Assembly (NCBI GenBank): GCA_035548375.1
Contig: DASZTG010000080.1
Coordinates: 1 to 64,000, forward strand
From: JACQAP01 sp035548375
Lineage (GTDB): Bacteria > Pseudomonadota > Gammaproteobacteria > Burkholderiales > JACQAP01
Direction of reading: 5' to 3'
Length of the DNA stretch: 64,000 bases
The position numbers and the translations under genes were made by a program. Positions 44,221 to 50,396 of this stretch are shown one piece after another (position 1 is the first letter of the stretch; each line of letters starts with the position of its first letter). The notes beneath the pieces are model-generated. The model made no database searches. It was not told the DNA's origin and was given only the letters and a program-made list of their open reading frames with translations.

Positions 44221-44522
44221 GGCTTCCACTCCCCATTCGTTGGTGCAGTTCCGGGTTGGGCACTGAAATCACGGCAGGGAATCGCAGCGTCCCGCGCCAC
44301 GTCTGAAATTCTGGTCCCATCAATCAATGCCGAAGAATCTTGTCCATCAAGAATCGGCGTGCAACCATTTTGCAGATCGGTTTCGCTTCGAGTGAGCCGG
44401 GATCGACGAGGACACAGATGGAGTAGCGCGAAGCTTAGCGCCAGAATCCGATCCGGACAACGCCGTGCCCTGGGAGATTGAGGAAGGGTCCGGTCGCATC
44501 GGACTTGCCTCTGCAGCCCATC
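44221..44522. other. Intergenic region of about 300 bp, nothing recognised
   Basis: No frame on either strand resembles a protein and no attC-like core site was found. It may be decayed sequence at the far end of the integron. Confidence 0.5.
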
Positions 44523-44843
44523 TCAATCGCGACGCGGCCTGGTGATCGCAAGGGCAACGGCGAAGACCACGGCGACAGGCGTCGCAAGGATCGCTCCCGT
44601 TATGGGCGCCGCGATGATTGCCAGCGCGCCGTCGCCATGCAAGAGATAGCTGAAAGCATTGACTACGGCAAAGCTCAAAAGCATGCCGACCAGCACTGCG
44701 GCAACGAATAGCGCGTACGCGGTGAGTATCGAGATCGCGTTGCGACGCACTCTAAAGAAAGCCGCCAAACCAACAAGGCCCGCGACAACAGGGACGATGG
44801 CCATGCTTCCATAAACCATGATTTCGTCCGGTGCCATCGCCAT
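44523..44843 (-). CDS. Small membrane protein with three helices, unknown
   Basis: 106 residues from ATG 44843 (TTG 44855 also open). Hydrophobic segments near MAIVPVVAGLVGLAAFF, LTAYALFVAAVLVGMLLSFAVV and ILATPVAVVFAVALAI. No family recognised. Together with the next small membrane gene, it may be from an old gene cassette, being a single small gene on the cassette strand. Confidence 0.6.
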   Translation of the reverse strand: MAMAPDEIMVYGSMAIVPVVAGLVGLAAFFRVRRNAISILTAYALFVAAVLVGMLLSFAVVNAFSYLLHGDGALAIIAAPITGAILATPVAVVFAVALAITRPRRD

Positions 44844-44882
44844 CCTACGTTGCAATAACTGCTTAGCCGACCGCCGCGCTTG

Positions 44883-45095
44883 TCACCTTGCCGCCTGACG
44901 ACGGATGCGCCACAAAGCGAGGCCGAACGCCGCCAACCCCACCGCCAGCGCGGGCGCCAAAGTCACGACAAGGTTGCCGTCCGGCGTGGCGGATGACACG
45001 GCGCTCGCAGTGACCACGGCAGCGCCAAGACCGATGACGATAGCGGTGACTGGCAGATTGGTGGGTGAGCGATCGCCCTGATGTGCGCTGGTCAA
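44883..45095 (-). CDS. Small membrane protein, doubtful start
   Basis: 70 residues with two hydrophobic stretches (VTAIVIGLGAAVVTASAV and LAPALAVGLAAFGLALW) and a basic tail. Only a TTG start (45095) is available. No family recognised. Low confidence as a gene, although composition is protein-like. Confidence 0.45.
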   Translation of the reverse strand: MTSAHQGDRSPTNLPVTAIVIGLGAAVVTASAVSSATPDGNLVVTLAPALAVGLAAFGLALWRIRRQAAR

Positions 45096-45121
45096 ATAGC
45101 TGTGATCTGAGTGAAGCGCGC

Positions 45122-45167
45122 GTTCTAACGCGGAACTAAACGGCGCCGAAAGGCGTCAGGGTTCAGC
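45122..45167 (-). repeat. Possible degenerate attC site (attC-I)
   Basis: On the minus strand it runs GCTGAAC, a GACGCC-TTTC-GGCGCC-like stem, to GTTAGAA, 7-12 nt after the antitoxin stop. End boxes do not match each other well, and the right box breaks the GTTRRRY rule. It may be a decayed attC or a terminator hairpin. Confidence 0.3.
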
Positions 45168-45173
45168 GCCCGC

Positions 45174-45431
45174 TTATGCCGCAGATTCGAGCGCATCCCA
45201 GCCGGGGAATACCAGCACCGCGGGATGGCACTTGAGCGCACGCGCAAGAACTTTCGCCCGCTCTACACCAAGGTTAACCGGGCCATTCTCAATGGCGGAA
45301 ATGGTGGCCTGGGGAATACCGGTGAGTTTGGAAAGCTGGCTTTGGCTCAACTCCTGAAGTTCGCGCAGTATCCGGACGGATTCGCCGACAGAAACTTCAA
45401 TCCTCTTCTTCGCAGCGCGAAATTCTTTCAT
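45174..45431 (-). CDS. XRE-family antitoxin-type HTH protein
   Basis: 85 residues with a Cro/CI helix-turn-helix (RILRELQELSQSQLSKLTGIPQATISAIENG), typical of antitoxins paired with RelE/HigB-type toxins. ATG 45431 has GGAGG upstream, located in the 3' end of a toxin-like remnant (CCATGATATG overlap). The toxin seems truncated at the cassette junction, so this is probably an orphan antitoxin. Confidence 0.8.
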   Translation of the reverse strand: MKEFRAAKKRIEVSVGESVRILRELQELSQSQLSKLTGIPQATISAIENGPVNLGVERAKVLARALKCHPAVLVFPGWDALESAA

Positions 45432-45432
45432 A

Positions 45433-45535
45433 TCATGGCCTCCGATAGTCATGCGGAGTGACTTGAATAACCTGAATCAACAGAACATTGGCGGAAATCC
45501 GATAAATCACCCGCCACTGCAATCGGAAGCCTAAC
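45433..45535 (-). pseudogene. C-terminal remnant of a RelE/ParE-like toxin
   Basis: The frame ending at 45433 reads GFRLQWRVIYRISANVLL then VIQVTPHDYRRP, resembling the last strands of RelE/ParE toxins, and overlaps the start of an XRE antitoxin as such toxins do. Sequence N-terminal to the GTTAGGC core site (45529-45535) lies in attC-H and the BrnT-BrnA cassette. So either the toxin is truncated by integration, or attC-H is built over its coding sequence. Confidence 0.5.
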
Positions 45536-45594
45536 GCGCTAGCTGTGCGGCTAGGCCCCGCAATCGGATGGTCCAAACCAACGCACCGTTCGGC
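45529..45594 (-). repeat. attC-H, recombination site of the BrnT-BrnA cassette
   Basis: Minus strand: R'' box GCCGAAC (45594-45588) starts right after the BrnA stop, with GTGCG / CGCAC inner arms, and R' box GTTAGGC (45535-45529). GCCGAAC is the reverse complement of the cassette's own first core half GTTCGGC at 46220-46214, a match that also shares the non-consensus base. Confidence 0.7.
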
Positions 45595-45595
45595 C

Positions 45596-46153
45596 TCATC
45601 CACGTGCTCTACGCGAATGGCGCGTGACGTACTCTCGCAGCACTCCATCCATGCGGGACTGCCATCCTTCTCCCGTAGACTTGAAATACGCCAGGACTTC
45701 GGGACTGTAGCGCACCGACACGAGTTGCTTGGCGTTCCCCGACTTCGGGCGGCCACGCAGCGCCCGTAATGGAACCATGGACTTCAGTTGCTTTGGCGTG
45801 AGCGGTCTTGCATCCGGATCGGATTTGGCCGCAGCGGTAATTGCCTTGTCTTCCTTCGACGTGGGCATTGCAATGGAAGGTCGTTTAGATACTTTGGACA
45901 TAGTGTTCACCTCACGACGATTGGCTCGGCGCAGGCTGATGATCCTTCGCACCTCACCACGATCTACAAACGCCACGTAGTAGAGAATTCCGGTCTTTGG
46001 CGCAAGTGCGATCATTCGCCACTCGTCGTTATCGAAACGGTCGTCAATCCAAATCAGCGCGGCATCCCAGTCGAGTTCCTCTGCCAAATCCAAAGAGACG
46101 CCGTGTTTTGTTTGATTCGCGGAATCCTTGGCTCGATCGAACTCGATCCTCAT
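45596..46153 (-). CDS. BrnT-BrnA fusion (toxin and antitoxin in one reading frame), cassette 8
   Basis: 185 residues. Residues 1-82 are a BrnT ribonuclease toxin (MRIEFDRAKDSANQTKHGVS... VRRIISLRRANRREV). Residues 85-185 are a BrnA antitoxin (MSKVSKRPSIAMP ... GWQSRMDGVLREYVTRH), with the RLSPEVL-type ribbon-helix-helix region VSVRYSPEVLAYF. No stop codon separates them, though they are normally two genes. BrnA's internal ATG (45903-45901) has its own GAGG 8 nt upstream, so free antitoxin can also be made. Operator-like palindrome just upstream. Last secure cassette of the array. Confidence 0.88.
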   Translation of the reverse strand: MRIEFDRAKDSANQTKHGVSLDLAEELDWDAALIWIDDRFDNDEWRMIALAPKTGILYYVAFVDRGEVRRIISLRRANRREVNTMSKVSKRPSIAMPTSKEDKAITAAAKSDPDARPLTPKQLKSMVPLRALRGRPKSGNAKQLVSVRYSPEVLAYFKSTGEGWQSRMDGVLREYVTRHSRRARG

Positions 46154-46155
46154 GC

Positions 46156-46187
46156 ATTACCGTAGCTACGGTAATTGCGCTTGTCAA
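46156..46187 (-). promoter_or_regulatory. Promoter and 20 bp palindromic operator of the BrnT-BrnA gene
   Basis: ATTACCGTAGCTACGGTAAT (46156-46175) is a perfect palindrome, 2 nt before the ATG at 46153. A consensus -35 box TTGACA (46187-46182) is 17 nt from TACGGT (46164-46159), a plausible -10. Start of transcription would fall at or near the ATG, giving a leaderless mRNA. The operator would block the -10 region when bound by the antitoxin. Confidence 0.62.
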
Positions 46188-46213
46188 GCGGCGAGTCGCG
46201 ACATTTCTATGAG

Positions 46214-46345
46214 GCCGAACGTTCGAGCTAAGCCGACCGCGGAGGCAGACGCCGGCTGGCGACGGAAGGATGATATTCACTGCAGCCTGGAGTCGCCAGA
46301 CGGTGGCTGCCGTAGCGGATCGGCGCCTTGAGCGAATGGTTAGGC
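46214..46345 (-). repeat. attC-G, site of the SUKH cassette
   Basis: Minus strand: R'' GCCTAAC (46345-46339), TTCGCTCAAGGC / GCTTAGCTCGAAC inner arms and R' GTTCGGC (46220-46214). At 132 bp it is the longest in the array. R'' pairs with the cassette's first core half GTTAGGC (46787-46781). Confidence 0.85.
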
Positions 46346-46346
46346 G

Positions 46347-46775
46347 TCACTTGACCGACTCCGCGCCGACATTGTTCAAGAAACTCAAGAAATCTCGTGC
46401 AATCACTTCTTTGCTATCTTCCCCGGCTATGCAATCAATAGTGACGATGGCTCCAGCTTGGCCAGACCGGACATCGATTGCTATCGAATCACCGCTTCCG
46501 TTGCTCCCGAAGAAGAAGTAGTTGGGATATTGCTCTCGGTAGAACGGATCATTCCAGATCTCCCTGGCGAACGCGACGTCGTACAGACAGAGGCGCAAGG
46601 GGGAGGTTTTCAGTGGTCCCTCGCCGCCGTCCGACACACGGAGCAGTGCGCGGTACTCATCCGGGATGGCAAACGGGAGTTCGCTCTCAAGTTTGGCGAG
46701 GGCCTCGTCGCTTGCGCCTGGCGCCGCATGCCAGTCGCGTGCGAGCAGCGCTTTGATTACCGCAGGGTTTTGCAT
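46347..46775 (-). CDS. SUKH (SMI1/KNR4) family protein, cassette 7
   Basis: 142 residues. The SUKH pattern is present: ALAKLESELPFAIPDEYRALLRVSDGGEG, then LRLCLYDV and the YFFFGSNGSGDSIAIDV strand pair. SUKH proteins are commonly immunity proteins against polymorphic or contact-dependent nuclease toxins. ATG 46775 lies 6 nt after the cassette boundary. Cassette contains no toxin, so it would serve as acquired immunity if that role holds. Confidence 0.85.
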   Translation of the reverse strand: MQNPAVIKALLARDWHAAPGASDEALAKLESELPFAIPDEYRALLRVSDGGEGPLKTSPLRLCLYDVAFAREIWNDPFYREQYPNYFFFGSNGSGDSIAIDVRSGQAGAIVTIDCIAGEDSKEVIARDFLSFLNNVGAESVK

Positions 46776-46780
46776 GTGAC

Positions 46781-46900
46781 GCCTAACGATTGCGTTGAGC
46801 GGCTTGGCACAACGCCCAACCCAAGCCGCCGAGCACACCATTCAATGCGAGGACGGCGCGGCCACGACGATCACCGGTCCGCTCGAACGCGTTGTTAGGT
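46781..46900 (-). repeat. attC-F, site of the membrane-protein cassette
   Basis: Minus strand: R'' ACCTAAC (46900-46894), inner arms GTTCGAGCGG and CCGCTCAACGC, R' GTTAGGC (46787-46781); 120 bp. R'' pairs with the cassette's first core half GTTAGGT (47415-47409). Confidence 0.88.
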
Positions 46901-46904
46901 TGCA

Positions 46905-47399
46905 CTACATCCTCACAGGCACGACAAACATACTTGCGAATGCTATCCCCACGGTGGCAGCGTTGGCGAGTGTCAGGATCAGGAATGTTCTCTTTGTCGA
47001 GGGAACACCAAATATGCGCAACATCGCCATCTCGACCCCACCGTTGATCAGGGCTGCCATAAGGATTGTCGCCACCCACGTATAGGGATTGAAGGTTCCA
47101 ACGTCCATGAATTTGGTCAGAAGCAAGCCCGGGCCGAATTCCCAGGCAATGCCGGCAATTGCGATGATCACTGAGCCGGCGACAGAGGAGGCGGTGTTCG
47201 CAACAACATCGGCAACGAGCGCCTTCTTGGGAGGGAGCTTGAATGCCTGCCGGATCACGATGTACTCGATCACCAAGCCAGCCGCGATGGCCCACCATGC
47301 GACAAGTCTTGAGACCAAATAGAGCGCCGGCCATACGACATCGGCGTACGCGAAGGCAGGAACGAACAAACATGCGAGAGCGAGGAGCCGAAGCCACAC
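46905..47399 (-). CDS. Membrane protein, five helices, cassette 6
   Basis: 164 residues from GTG 47399. An N-terminal signal-like helix (LLALACLFVPAFAYAD) and four more hydrophobic segments. No family recognised. Codon usage is less GC-biased than core genes, in keeping with foreign origin. The gene fills almost the whole cassette, from 10 nt after the boundary to 4 nt before the attC box. Confidence 0.75.
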   Translation of the reverse strand: MWLRLLALACLFVPAFAYADVVWPALYLVSRLVAWWAIAAGLVIEYIVIRQAFKLPPKKALVADVVANTASSVAGSVIIAIAGIAWEFGPGLLLTKFMDVGTFNPYTWVATILMAALINGGVEMAMLRIFGVPSTKRTFLILTLANAATVGIAFASMFVVPVRM

Positions 47400-47408
47400 T
47401 TTGGTGCA

Positions 47409-47486
47409 ACCTAACGTGAAGCATAAGCCGACGAGCGAGCGGGCAAAGCCCGCTTGCGAAGGTCGGCCTCAATGCGCGGGTTAGTC
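47409..47486 (-). repeat. attC-E, site of the DUF4279 cassette
   Basis: Minus strand: R'' GACTAAC (47486-47480), hairpin arms AGCGGGC / GCCCGCT around TTT, R' GTTAGGT (47415-47409); 78 bp. R'' pairs with the cassette's first core half GTTAGTC (47954-47948), both carrying the same unusual base. Confidence 0.88.
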
Positions 47487-47933
47487 TGCATCGCCACTCC
47501 CATGTGCGTACCATGTGAGATCTACGTCTACGCCCCAAGAGCCGAATTTAGCCAGGACCCCATATGGCAACCTAGCGGCCGACGTGTCGGAAGCGATCAC
47601 GCAGCAATTAATTTCAAGCGTAATACCGCTTTCACGTAGTCCTCGCAAAACTGCCGCCTTCGGCTTAAGCATGGCCGCCCAATGCTGTAATTGCCACTCC
47701 AGAGGGCGTTGAGCTTGCTTGGGGCCAAGCCATTTTTTCCAACCACTCCACTCGTGCTCGGATTCAAAGTAGCGAATTGAACCGTTACGCTGGCGATAGA
47801 ATTTTCTGTCGCCTTTGCGCCATGCTTGATTCGGCTTGCGTCCTAGCCTTCGGGTGATTAATGACGGATCAAAATCCCCTCCCCACACAACTAAGGTGGC
47901 CGACTGAATTTCTTTGGATCGGACTCGACGCAT
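47481..47933 (-). CDS. DUF4279 family protein, cassette 5
   Basis: 150 residues. The DUF4279 pattern is clear: ATLVVWGGDFDPSLITRRLGRKPNQAWRKGDRKF, and later HWAAMLKPKAAVLRGL. Members occur with polymorphic toxin and contact-dependent systems, often as immunity-type proteins. ATG 47933 lies 15 nt after the boundary. Its stop codon overlaps the attC box. Confidence 0.78.
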   Translation of the reverse strand: MRRVRSKEIQSATLVVWGGDFDPSLITRRLGRKPNQAWRKGDRKFYRQRNGSIRYFESEHEWSGWKKWLGPKQAQRPLEWQLQHWAAMLKPKAAVLRGLRESGITLEINCCVIASDTSAARLPYGVLAKFGSWGVDVDLTWYAHGSGDAD

Positions 47934-47947
47934 TAACGATTTTTGCA

Positions 47948-48025
47948 GACTAACGTTTGAGCTCTCCCGAGGCCGGAAGCCGCCGAAGGCGGCTGTAGGA
48001 CTTCGGGTGCAGCGAAGGGTTAGGC
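47948..48025 (-). repeat. attC-D, site of cassette 4
   Basis: Minus strand: R'' GCCTAAC (48025-48019), perfect apical hairpin GCCGCC-TTC-GGCGGC, R' GTTAGTC (47954-47948); 78 bp. R'' pairs with the cassette's first core half GTTAGGC (48472-48466). R' has T instead of a purine at position 6. Confidence 0.88.
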
Positions 48026-48035
48026 GACGCAATAC

Positions 48036-48449
48036 TCATGTGCGCGCAGTACGACGCCTGTATAGACGTTTGCCGGGCCAACCAGAATAGGACTCGATGG
48101 ACTGCTTGCCGCGAGAGTCTTCGACAGTGACCGTGAACTCCGGACCATAGACGGCATGCACGCTGTAGCGAACCCGCAGGGCGCGAACGCCTGAAAGCTC
48201 GACTGAGTGTGACTTGCAGAGCTTAGGCAGGGCTTCCTGTCGGTACAACTCAACCGCCCGCTTGAAGCTAGGCGAGGCGGGGCTGCCACTTACGGTTGCA
48301 TTGAGGAAATCAACTTCGAGATAACCCGGAGGCTCAGAGCTGGCCTCGGCGAAGACATTGGTTTGGTAGATGCCAATCATGAAGCCCATGCCACTCGCCA
48401 GCGAATGAGCGATGTTGTGACCAACGGCCTTGAGCTCTGTGTGTCTCAC
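48036..48449 (-). CDS. Protein of unknown function, cassette 4
   Basis: 137 residues from GTG 48449. No signal peptide. Contains two similar YSVHAVYGPEFTVTVEDSRGKQS beta-rich stretches and a basic tail RLYRRRTART. No family recognised. Complete within its cassette, with 17 nt of leader and 10 nt to the attC. Confidence 0.7.
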   Translation of the reverse strand: MRHTELKAVGHNIAHSLASGMGFMIGIYQTNVFAEASSEPPGYLEVDFLNATVSGSPASPSFKRAVELYRQEALPKLCKSHSVELSGVRALRVRYSVHAVYGPEFTVTVEDSRGKQSIESYSGWPGKRLYRRRTART

Positions 48450-48465
48450 GAGTGTTTGCCGCGAC

Positions 48466-48546
48466 GCCTAACGTGAAGCTTGAGGGGAGCGGAAACAGGC
48501 GGTGAAGCTGGCTGTTGAAGCGTCCCTCTCGAAGCACTTGTTGGAC
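48466..48546 (-). repeat. attC-C, site of the TPR-like cassette
   Basis: Minus strand: R'' GTCCAAC (48546-48540), inner arms TTCGAGAGGGACG / CGCTCCCCTCAAG, R' GTTAGGC (48472-48466); 81 bp. R'' pairs with the cassette's first core half GTTGGAC (49085-49079). Confidence 0.88.
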
Positions 48547-48550
48547 GTCA

Positions 48551-49075
48551 TTACCACCCCTCCGGCCAGCCATCTGGCGGCGGCTTTAGTTTGGACTTGA
48601 TGAAGGTCATATACTTCGGATCATCTGTTCCGAAAATAGCCTTGCCTTCTGGAAGGTACGCTCGTGCCAACTCGTCCGCAGCTCTTTCCATGTTGCCCAG
48701 TTCGTATTGGCACTGGCCCAGACGAAGGTGCAGGAATGGGTTGCCGATTGCTCCAGGAAGATGCATCGCCGACCCGAGGTTGTCGCGGCATGCCACATAG
48801 TCTTTGCCAAGGAAATTGGCATCACCAATGGCGGCGAGCAGCCACAATGCAGCATTCCACTTTTCCTTTGGCTCGGGCAGCAGGTCCCATGCCTTCCAGT
48901 ACGTGGCAATTGCTTCTCTGTACTTCCGTCTCTTCGCGAGGTCGTCGCCCTGTGCCGAAAGCCTTTTGACTTGGGCATGAATGGCGGCGGGAAGCTCTGT
49001 GGATTCGGTGCTTTTCGTTGCCGCCATAGATGAAGCGGCCAACAAGGCCGCAACCAAGGTGACGAGTTTTTTCAT
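48551..49075 (-). CDS. Exported TPR-like protein, cassette 3
   Basis: 174 residues. Signal peptide LVTLVAALLAASSMAA; the mature part has helical TPR-like repeats (DDLAKRRKYREAIATYWKAWDLLPEP; LRLGQCQYELGNMERAADELARAYL). TPR proteins bind partner proteins in the periplasm. ATG 49075, 3 nt after the boundary. No family name assigned beyond TPR-like. Confidence 0.75.
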   Translation of the reverse strand: MKKLVTLVAALLAASSMAATKSTESTELPAAIHAQVKRLSAQGDDLAKRRKYREAIATYWKAWDLLPEPKEKWNAALWLLAAIGDANFLGKDYVACRDNLGSAMHLPGAIGNPFLHLRLGQCQYELGNMERAADELARAYLPEGKAIFGTDDPKYMTFIKSKLKPPPDGWPEGW

Positions 49076-49078
49076 GAC

Positions 49079-49156
49079 GTCCAACGTTGGACATGAGCGG
49101 CAGACGAAAGCCAGCGCAGCTGGCTTTTGACTGTCCGCTCGATGGAGAGGTTAGGC
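49079..49156 (-). repeat. attC-B, site of the RraB-like cassette
   Basis: Minus strand: R'' GCCTAAC (49156-49150), TCGAGCGGAC / GCCGCTCAT arms, apical AGCCAGCTGCGCTGGCTTT hairpin, R' GTTGGAC (49085-49079); 78 bp. R'' pairs with the cassette's first core half GTTAGGC (49633-49627). Confidence 0.9.
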
Positions 49157-49163
49157 GCCTGCT

Positions 49164-49595
49164 TCATTTGTTCGGTGCCTGAACAGGACCAACGTCCATT
49201 CCATCGTATGAGGCTAGGCCGAGGCGGTCCGCGAAGGCATACAGCTCTTGGTTGCGTGCGTCGAGTGTGGCTGGCGTGTGAATCTCGACTCGCTCGACGT
49301 GCAGGCGAAAACGCTGCTGGCCTTGAACCTTTGCAATGCCGACAACGCGGTAGCCAGCCGACTGAAGCTCGCCTGCCGCCTGCTCTAACTTCTCGCGACT
49401 CGGATCAAGGAAGAAATAGCCCCATAGAAGAGGGCCGTCGATGTTCCATGGGGCCTTCGCTCGCATGTTTGCGAACATGGCTTCCACTTGGGCCAACTGA
49501 ATTCGAGGGCGGGGACCTTGTGCCCTTGCCGGTAGGCATGCCACGGCCGTCGCAAGTACGAGGCCAAGGGTAAAAGCCTTTGCGGTGGGTCTCAT
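49164..49595 (-). CDS. Exported RraB-like protein, cassette 2
   Basis: 143 residues. A signal peptide (FTLGLVLATAVACLPARAQG) precedes a domain like RraB (ribonuclease E inhibitor B): WGYFFLDPSREKLEQAAGELQSAGYRVVGI, RFRLHVERVEIHTP. RraB normally acts in the cytoplasm on RNase E; with a signal peptide this copy cannot, so a different role is implied. ATG 49595. Complete cassette gene. Confidence 0.82.
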   Translation of the reverse strand: MRPTAKAFTLGLVLATAVACLPARAQGPRPRIQLAQVEAMFANMRAKAPWNIDGPLLWGYFFLDPSREKLEQAAGELQSAGYRVVGIAKVQGQQRFRLHVERVEIHTPATLDARNQELYAFADRLGLASYDGMDVGPVQAPNK

Positions 49596-49626
49596 TGGGG
49601 CTCGTGAAAAAGAATGCGCGTTCAGG

Positions 49627-49714
49627 GCCTAACGGTTGAGTTGAGCGGCGCGCACGCCGATGTTTGAGCTTGGCACTTTATCTCTCTCGCGTCCGCTCGA
49701 ACGAGGTGTTAGAC
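49627..49714 (-). repeat. attC-A, site of cassette 1
   Basis: Minus strand: R'' GTCTAAC (49714-49708), inner arms TTCGAGCGG / CCGCTCAAC, R' GTTAGGC (49633-49627); 88 bp. R'' pairs with the first core half GTTAGAC at attI (50231-50225) and overlaps the gene's stop codon. Confidence 0.92.
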
Positions 49715-50212
49715 GGCATCTTTGGGACGCATCTCGCGGCCTGTCGGATCCGTTTCTAGCACGGACTCATGAAGCCCTTCGATAGGACGACCGACCTTGC
49801 CGTCTTCAATGACTTCAAAGAGACCCCAACCCACGTCACTAAGCTCTGGCTCCTCGATAGCAGGGTCGGACAATTGATAGCAAAGCCCGTGGAGCAGCTG
49901 CCACTGCACTGCGCGAGCTAACTCGGTCAAGTCCTCACGACTGGCACCACTACTCAAGAGTCGTGAAAGCGAAAGTCCTAGCCCGGCACCGGGCGCGTCA
50001 GGGCTACGCTTTGAAAGTTGAATTTCACGGTCGATCCATTTGACATCGCCGTCCGCCACGACTTGGCGCCAAGCTTGGCGCAGGAATAAAAACCGCGCGA
50101 GCTGGGGAATTCCTTCGTCAACTTCGGACTTTGCCCAAGACTCCGGGTCATCGGCACCGGCGAGCTCGAATAGGCGAGTCAGCCGGGAGGTCTTGGTGGA
50201 GAAGATGGACAT
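49709..50212 (-). CDS. Protein of unknown function, cassette 1 (nearest to attI)
   Basis: 167 residues from ATG 50212, preceded by GGAG. Soluble, mostly helical (LARFLFLRQAWRQVVADGDVKW; LTELARAVQWQLLHGLCYQL). No family recognised. As the first cassette, it should be the most recently captured and the best expressed from Pc. The frame extends upstream to 50293 but that part lies inside attI. Confidence 0.78.
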   Translation of the reverse strand: MSIFSTKTSRLTRLFELAGADDPESWAKSEVDEGIPQLARFLFLRQAWRQVVADGDVKWIDREIQLSKRSPDAPGAGLGLSLSRLLSSGASREDLTELARAVQWQLLHGLCYQLSDPAIEEPELSDVGWGLFEVIEDGKVGRPIEGLHESVLETDPTGREMRPKDAV

Positions 50213-50224
50213 GTAACTCCTGCC

Positions 50225-50295
50225 GTCTAACGTGAATTCGACTTCCGAAATGCCGTCCATCCTGGCGGACGAGCGGCAACGATCAATGGACACCC
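50225..50295 (-). other. Probable attI site
   Basis: The simple site G^TTAGAC lies on the minus strand at 50231-50225, where cassette 1 joins. The next 65 bp to the right should contain the remaining integrase-binding sites; their exact limits cannot be read from sequence. It contains ACCGTCCATCC-type non-coding sequence between cassette 1 and the promoter region. Confidence 0.7.
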
Positions 50296-50356
50296 TTGAT
50301 TTCCACTAATTTTTCGCATACTGTATATAACACCAGTATTTACTAGTCCGGGTCAA
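50296..50356. promoter_or_regulatory. LexA box overlapping divergent intI and cassette (Pc) promoters
   Basis: TACTGTATATAACACCAGTA (50319-50338) matches the E. coli LexA consensus TACTGTATATATATACAGTA at 16 of 20 bases. On + it includes TACTGT (50319-50324), 17 nt from TTGATT (50296-50301), the probable intI promoter. On - there is TTGACC (50356-50351), 18 nt from TGTTAT (50332-50327) with an extended TGG, a candidate Pc reading into the cassettes. So SOS induction should relieve both. Confidence 0.78.
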
Positions 50357-50396
50357 TTGCAGCCCTCAATGGAAATAGGCTGCATGGAGATCGGAA

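Noticed and set aside
44860..44882. Possible attC between the two small membrane genes
   Set aside because: Only a CTTAGCC-like sequence; no paired box or hairpin found.
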